Shown piece after piece: positions 13,487-16,920 of a stretch of DNA of 16,920 nucleotides. Positions within the stretch are counted from its first letter, which is position 1, and each line of letters starts with the position of its first letter. A model generated the notes under the pieces. That model was not told where the DNA came from and ran no database searches. It was given only the letters and a program-made list of their open reading frames with translations. Location: contig CALQBR020000004.1 of NCBI GenBank assembly GCA_943328865.2, forward strand, positions 1-16,920, written 5' to 3'. This stretch comes from Sphingobacterium thalpophilum. GTDB taxonomy: Bacteria > Bacteroidota > Bacteroidia > Flavobacteriales > Flavobacteriaceae. The position numbers and the translations under genes were made by a program.

Positions 13487-14515
13487 TTATTTTACTGCAA
13501 TTCGTTCTAAAGTTTCTAAAACATAGCTGTGCATCACTTCACGGTAATCCAAATGGGTTACTATTCGCAATTTACCACTTCCCATGGCGCTAATATAAAT
13601 GTTTCTTTCTTTGAGTTTTTCAATAAGCAATTGCTCATTTAATCCTTTCCTGACAGAGAAAATCAAAATATTGGTTTCAACTGGAGCTACTTTCTCTACC
13701 CAATTACACTGTTCCAAAACAGCGGCCAATTCTTTAGCCCGTCTGTGATCCTCTGTTAATCTTTCGATGTGGTGTTCTAAGGCATACAATCCTGCTGCCG
13801 CCAAATAACCCACTTGACGCATCCCTCCTCCTAACATTTTTCTCACTCTCAAGGCTCGGTTGATTGTTGCTTCATCAGATACTAAAAGTGAGCCTATCGG
13901 AGCCCCTAATCCCTTGGATAAACAAACTGAAATGGTGTCAAACACTTTTCCATAGGCGGCTGGATTGTCATTAGTAGCGACTAAAGCATTCCAAATTCGA
14001 GCGCCATCCAAATGAAATTTCAAATTATTGGCAACACAAACCTGTTTGATTTTGATAAATTCTTCAAAATCATAACAAGCCCCACCGCCTTTGTTGGTCG
14101 TGTTCTCTACACAAACCAAACTAGTCAGCGGACTATGATAAAACGCTGGTGGATTGATGGCTCCTGCTACTTGCTCCGCAGTAATCATACCGCGATTGCC
14201 TTCCAATAAACAACAGGAAACCCCGCTATTAAAGGAAACCCCACCGCCTTCATAATTATAAACATGCGCCCATTGATCCGCAATTAATTGTTCTCCAGGT
14301 TGGGTATGCAACTTAATAGCGGCTTGATTAGCCATCGTTCCCGACGGAAAAAACAAGGCAGCTTCCATTCCAAACATCGCCGCTACTTTGGCCTCGAGCG
14401 CAATAACAGTTGGGTCTTGTTTGTATACATCATCACCTACTTGCGCTTGGAACATATAACGCAACATCTCGGGCGTGGGTTTGGTAACGGTATCACTCAC
14501 TAAATTTATTTCCAT
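13487..14515 (-). CDS. ltaE: Low-specificity L-threonine aldolase, 342 residues
   Basis: PLP enzyme of fold type I that splits L-threonine or L-allo-threonine to glycine and acetaldehyde. N-terminus NLVSDTVTKPTPEM (4-17) and GDDVYKQDPTV (27-37) carry the family start. FFPSGTMANQ (55-64) binds PLP phosphate, and His84 in AHVYNYEGGG stacks on the cofactor. FHLDGARIWNA (167-177) provides Asp170 and Arg173, and SVCLSKGLGAPIGSLL contains the Schiff-base Lys201. The length is normal. Glycine produced here could feed the glycine cleavage system encoded in part by gcvT in this window, though the genes are not linked. It is divergent from prfB with a 165-nt gap. Confidence 0.94.
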   Translation of the reverse strand: MEINLVSDTVTKPTPEMLRYMFQAQVGDDVYKQDPTVIALEAKVAAMFGMEAALFFPSGTMANQAAIKLHTQPGEQLIADQWAHVYNYEGGGVSFNSGVSCCLLEGNRGMITAEQVAGAINPPAFYHSPLTSLVCVENTTNKGGGACYDFEEFIKIKQVCVANNLKFHLDGARIWNALVATNDNPAAYGKVFDTISVCLSKGLGAPIGSLLVSDEATINRALRVRKMLGGGMRQVGYLAAAGLYALEHHIERLTEDHRRAKELAAVLEQCNWVEKVAPVETNILIFSVRKGLNEQLLIEKLKERNIYISAMGSGKLRIVTHLDYREVMHSYVLETLERIAVK

Positions 14516-14680
14516 AATCTCAAAAGGATGTCTTATTTTTGTCCAAAACTTAAAGCTTTTTAAATAGCCATTCTATGTTGTACTTTTTCTTTCGTTGGCT
14601 TCAAAAACTATAGAAAGAATTCCTTTACAATCAAGATACAAAGGCACTTCGATAAAAAGCGATACAAAATTACATAATTT

Positions 14681-15779
14681 ATGACAACTACCGAACAAAT
14701 TAAAGGTATTGTGGAGCGCCTTGGTGCGTTGAGGAGGTATCTTTGACGTTGATGCCAAATTAATTGAAATCACTAATGAGGAAGAAAAAACCTTAGCTCC
14801 CGATTTTTGGAACAATGCCAAAGAAGCCGAATTGTATGTAAAAAATCTTCGCTCCAAGAAAAAATGGGTAGAAGACTACAACAAAGCCGTTGAAATGGCG
14901 GATGAATTGCAATTGGCGTATGATTTCTTTAGAGAAGGAGAACTTTCCGAGGCAGAGTTAGATCAGCATTATGAGATTACTAATAACCACATTGAAGCGA
15001 TTGAATTCAAAAACATGCTTTCTGATGAAGGAGATCGTTTGAGTGCGGTATTACAAATCACTGCTGGAGCGGGCGGAACTGAGAGTTGCGATTGGGCCTC
15101 CATGTTGATGCGTATGTACATGATGTGGGCTGAAAAATACGGTTATAAAATAAGAGAACTCAATTTTCAAGAAGGAGATGTTGCAGGAATCAAAACCGTT
15201 ACCTTGGAATTTGAGGGTGATTTTGCTTTTGGGTATTTAAAAGGGGAAAATGGCGTGCATCGTTTGGTGAGAATCTCTCCTTTTGATAGCAATGGAAAGC
15301 GGCATACTTCTTTTGCATCAGTCTATGTTTACCCATTAGTGGATGATACCATCGAAATTGAGATCAATCCTGCCGATATCGAAATCACTACAGCGCGTTC
15401 GAGTGGTGCGGGAGGACAAAACGTTAATAAGGTAGAAACGAAAGTACAATTATCACACAAACCCTCTGGAATTCAGATTCAGTGTTCTGAAACCCGTTCG
15501 CAACACGACAATAGGCAACGGGCCATGCAAATGCTAAAATCTCAGTTGTACGAAATTGAATTAAAAAAACAACAAGCACAACGCAATGACATCGAAGCAG
15601 GAAAGATGAAAATCGAATGGGGTTCTCAAATTCGAAATTATGTGATGCATCCTTATAAATTAGTAAAAGATGTGCGTACAGGCTATGAAACCAGTGATGT
15701 AGAAGGTGTAATGAACGGTGAAATCGATGAATTCCTGAAAGCCTTTTTGATGATGATGGGACAAAAAACGGAAGAATAA
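14681..15779 (+). CDS. prfB: Peptide chain release factor 2 (RF2) with programmed +1 frameshift, 365 residues
   Basis: Recognises UAA and UGA and triggers peptide release. The start is ATG 14681, giving a 21-codon first frame ([21 protein letters not shown]) that ends at TGA 14744-14746. Translation continues in the +1 frame from GAC 14745 to the stop at 15777-15779. Together they give 365 residues, the same as Escherichia coli RF2. The shift site is AGGAGG (14732-14737) TAT CTT TGA C, the classical slippery CTT with a UGA that is read poorly when RF2 is scarce, so RF2 controls its own level. Domain landmarks in the joined protein are the anticodon-like SPF at 199-201 and the catalytic GGQ at 244-246 in [12 protein letters not shown] start at the in-frame ATG 14832 would lose domain 1 and is not the real start. 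A terminator follows. Confidence 0.97.
14732..14747 (+). promoter_or_regulatory. Programmed +1 frameshift signal of prfB
   Basis: An internal Shine-Dalgarno AGGAGG, three nucleotides, then CTT TGA C. It is the standard autoregulatory shift site. It is notable because other start codons in this window lack Shine-Dalgarno sequences. Confidence 0.95.
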
Positions 15780-15821
15780 AGAACAAAAAAACCATGCTCA
15801 CAAAAAATAAAGATTAAAAGT

Positions 15822-15851
15822 AAAGGCTTCGATTTTATAATCGGAGCTTTT
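15822..15851 (+). terminator. Terminator after prfB
   Basis: Stem GCTTCGATT/AATCGGAGC (15826-15834 with 15839-15847, one G-U pair), extended by A-T pairs, loop TTAT, then a T run. Confidence 0.85.
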
Positions 15852-15954
15852 TTATGGGTCGTATTTAAGATTTACGAATGCTCCATTCAGCAATGGGTGA
15901 TTGAAAATGATACATTTAATGACCATTAACCTGAAAACTAGTTGATTTTTTCAA

Positions 15955-15962
15955 TACTTTTG
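15955..15962 (+). promoter_or_regulatory. -7 element of the T9SS-sorted protein gene
   Basis: TACTTTTG, exact TAnnTTTG match, 30 nt before the ATG. No TTG lies at the usual -33 spacing (CTG at 15931-15933). Confidence 0.5.
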
Positions 15963-15992
15963 TTTTTTTATGAATTCTTTATAACCTAAAAA

Positions 15993-16901
15993 ATGACAAA
16001 AAATTACACCCTTATTATCACGCTACTAATTTGTAGCTTTTTTGCGAATGCACAACCTGTGTTAAATAACACTGATTTTGGAACGGAATTATCTGGTATT
16101 GGTTATAGTGGCACCCCTTCCAGCCTTTCGCAAGGAAATGACGGAGCAAATCAAGTTTGGGATTTCTCTGGATTAACGTTAACCCAAAACTCTACAATAA
16201 CTAATATTACTTCGGTAAGTTCAAATTTCTCTAATCAAAATTATGTCTTGGAGATCACTAATAACAATAATATTAGTGTTAAAACCTATTTTCGTCGTTC
16301 CGATTCTAGTTTTGAATCGCTTGGCATTGAAGTATTGGGACAGGCCAATAAATATACGGACACCTCTATTATGTATACATTTCCATACACTTATAACACT
16401 ACCATTACCGATACCTATAAAGGGATTACTGATATAAGTCCAAAATCCTTTACAACAGTTTATGATGCCTATGGTACGTTAATTACACCCTTGGGGACCT
16501 ATACCAATGTAATTCGTCAAAAAAAGACCGAAGGAACTACCGTAAATTATATTTGGATTCAAACAAACCCATTTTTTATTTTAATGGAAAAAACCATTAC
16601 AAATGGCACTAGCAGTTCTATTAGCGTTTTTAAGAACACGAGTCCGTTGGGAGTCAATCCAATCGAACCTAAAAAAGCAATGGCTGTTTTCCCTAATCCA
16701 ACCCATGCGGAGCTTAATATACAATTGCCTGAACAAGAAACCCTTGATCGTGTAGCCATTACAGATATTACTGGTAAAATAGTATTGAAAAAAGACCAAA
16801 ACCTCCACCAAATCAATGTATCAAATCTAGCTAATGGTTTGTATTTTATTGAAGCCCATTCCGGAAATAAAAAATTCCAAACCAAGTTTATTAAAAACTA
16901 A
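15993..16901 (+). CDS. Secreted protein with type IX secretion (type A) C-terminal sorting domain, 302 residues
   Basis: Exported by Sec and then across the outer membrane by the type IX secretion system. The signal peptide is residues 1-20 with probable cleavage after FFANA, leaving Gln at the mature N-terminus. Residues about 21-220 are Ser/Thr/Asn-rich beta-strand sequence with no catalytic motif I recognise (for example GNDGANQVWDFSGL near 46-59), so the passenger function is unknown. The C-terminal 75 residues are a typical sorting domain: AVFPNPTHAELNIQL, then ITDITGKIV, then INVSNLANGLYFIEA, and a short basic end KKFQTKFIKN. The FPNP, GK and LxxGxYF features are the family hallmarks. 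It has its own promoter element after the prfB terminator. Confidence 0.9.
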   Translation: MTKNYTLIITLLICSFFANAQPVLNNTDFGTELSGIGYSGTPSSLSQGNDGANQVWDFSGLTLTQNSTITNITSVSSNFSNQNYVLEITNNNNISVKTYFRRSDSSFESLGIEVLGQANKYTDTSIMYTFPYTYNTTITDTYKGITDISPKSFTTVYDAYGTLITPLGTYTNVIRQKKTEGTTVNYIWIQTNPFFILMEKTITNGTSSSISVFKNTSPLGVNPIEPKKAMAVFPNPTHAELNIQLPEQETLDRVAITDITGKIVLKKDQNLHQINVSNLANGLYFIEAHSGNKKFQTKFIKN

Positions 16902-16920
16902 AATTAAAAAGCCGCGTGAA

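Noticed and set aside
14573..14857. 94-residue minus-strand ORF over the prfB start
   Set aside because: It lies opposite the true N-terminal region and frameshift site of prfB and has no recognisable content.
14832..15779. prfB starting at ATG 14832 with 315 residues
   Set aside because: It would remove RF2 domain 1. The upstream 21-codon frame and CTT TGA C shift site restore the normal 365-residue protein.
16559..16885. Minus-strand ORFs of 108 and 76 residues opposite the T9SS-sorted protein
   Set aside because: They are antisense frames of a well-supported sorting-domain gene and show no independent motif.

Overview
The window reads as chromosome from a Flavobacterium-like member of the Bacteroidetes. 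It is AT-rich. It has a protein with a C-terminal type IX secretion sorting domain and lipoproteins with LLSC/HSC-type lipoboxes. Shine-Dalgarno sequences are almost absent before start codons, and several genes carry Bacteroidetes promoters (TTG about 17-20 nt before TAnnTTTG). Nearly every gene junction holds a clean hairpin terminator or a recognisable promoter. No rRNA, tRNA, insertion sequence or CRISPR array was seen.

Left third (1-4930) is an accessory signal-transduction region with signs of duplication and decay. On the minus strand, from right to left, it holds a LytTR response regulator whose receiver lacks the phosphoacceptor Asp (3122-3838), a receiver-only truncated paralogue (1852-2241), a probable frameshifted LytTR remnant (1539-1833), a 52-residue lipoprotein (1114-1272), a hairpin terminator, and the N-terminal half of a TPR lipoprotein that starts at TTG and runs off the window (<1-1039). 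The TPR protein resembles the periplasmic sensor part of flavobacterial TPR histidine kinases. On the plus strand are an unrecognised 116-residue protein (2615-2965) and an intact NarL/LuxR-type response regulator (3972-4646). A TACGGT-AAA-ACCGTA palindrome occurs 39 nt before the intact LytTR gene and, partly decayed, 40 nt before its truncated copy. ACCGTAA also occurs as a direct repeat spaced by two helical turns at 2465-2497, which makes it a candidate LytTR operator.

Middle and right (4931-16920) is ordinary housekeeping: histidine ammonia-lyase hutH (-), a decayed thioredoxin-like gene (+), NAD(P)HX dehydratase nnrD (-), glycine cleavage T-protein gcvT (+), a YebC/PmpR regulator (+), a cysteine-synthase-family PLP enzyme (-), oligopeptidase B ptrB (-), nucleoid protein ybaB (+), threonine aldolase ltaE (-), release factor 2 prfB (+) and a secreted T9SS-sorted protein (+). 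prfB is expressed through the classical programmed +1 frameshift: the true start is 14681, the frameshift is at CTT TGA C (14741-14747), and the full product is 365 residues. Several of these genes touch one-carbon and amino-acid metabolism (gcvT, ltaE, cysteine synthase family, hutH), but they lie in alternating orientation and do not form an operon.

The most unusual points are the aspartate-less receiver pair with its shared operator-like motif, the small lipoprotein/terminator/TPR lipoprotein arrangement, a 17-bp ATTCCGTWAATWGGAAT element shared by the hutH promoter and the lipoprotein upstream region, a cluster of four inverted repeats at 1373-1478, and three pseudogene remnants that can be read in the gaps.
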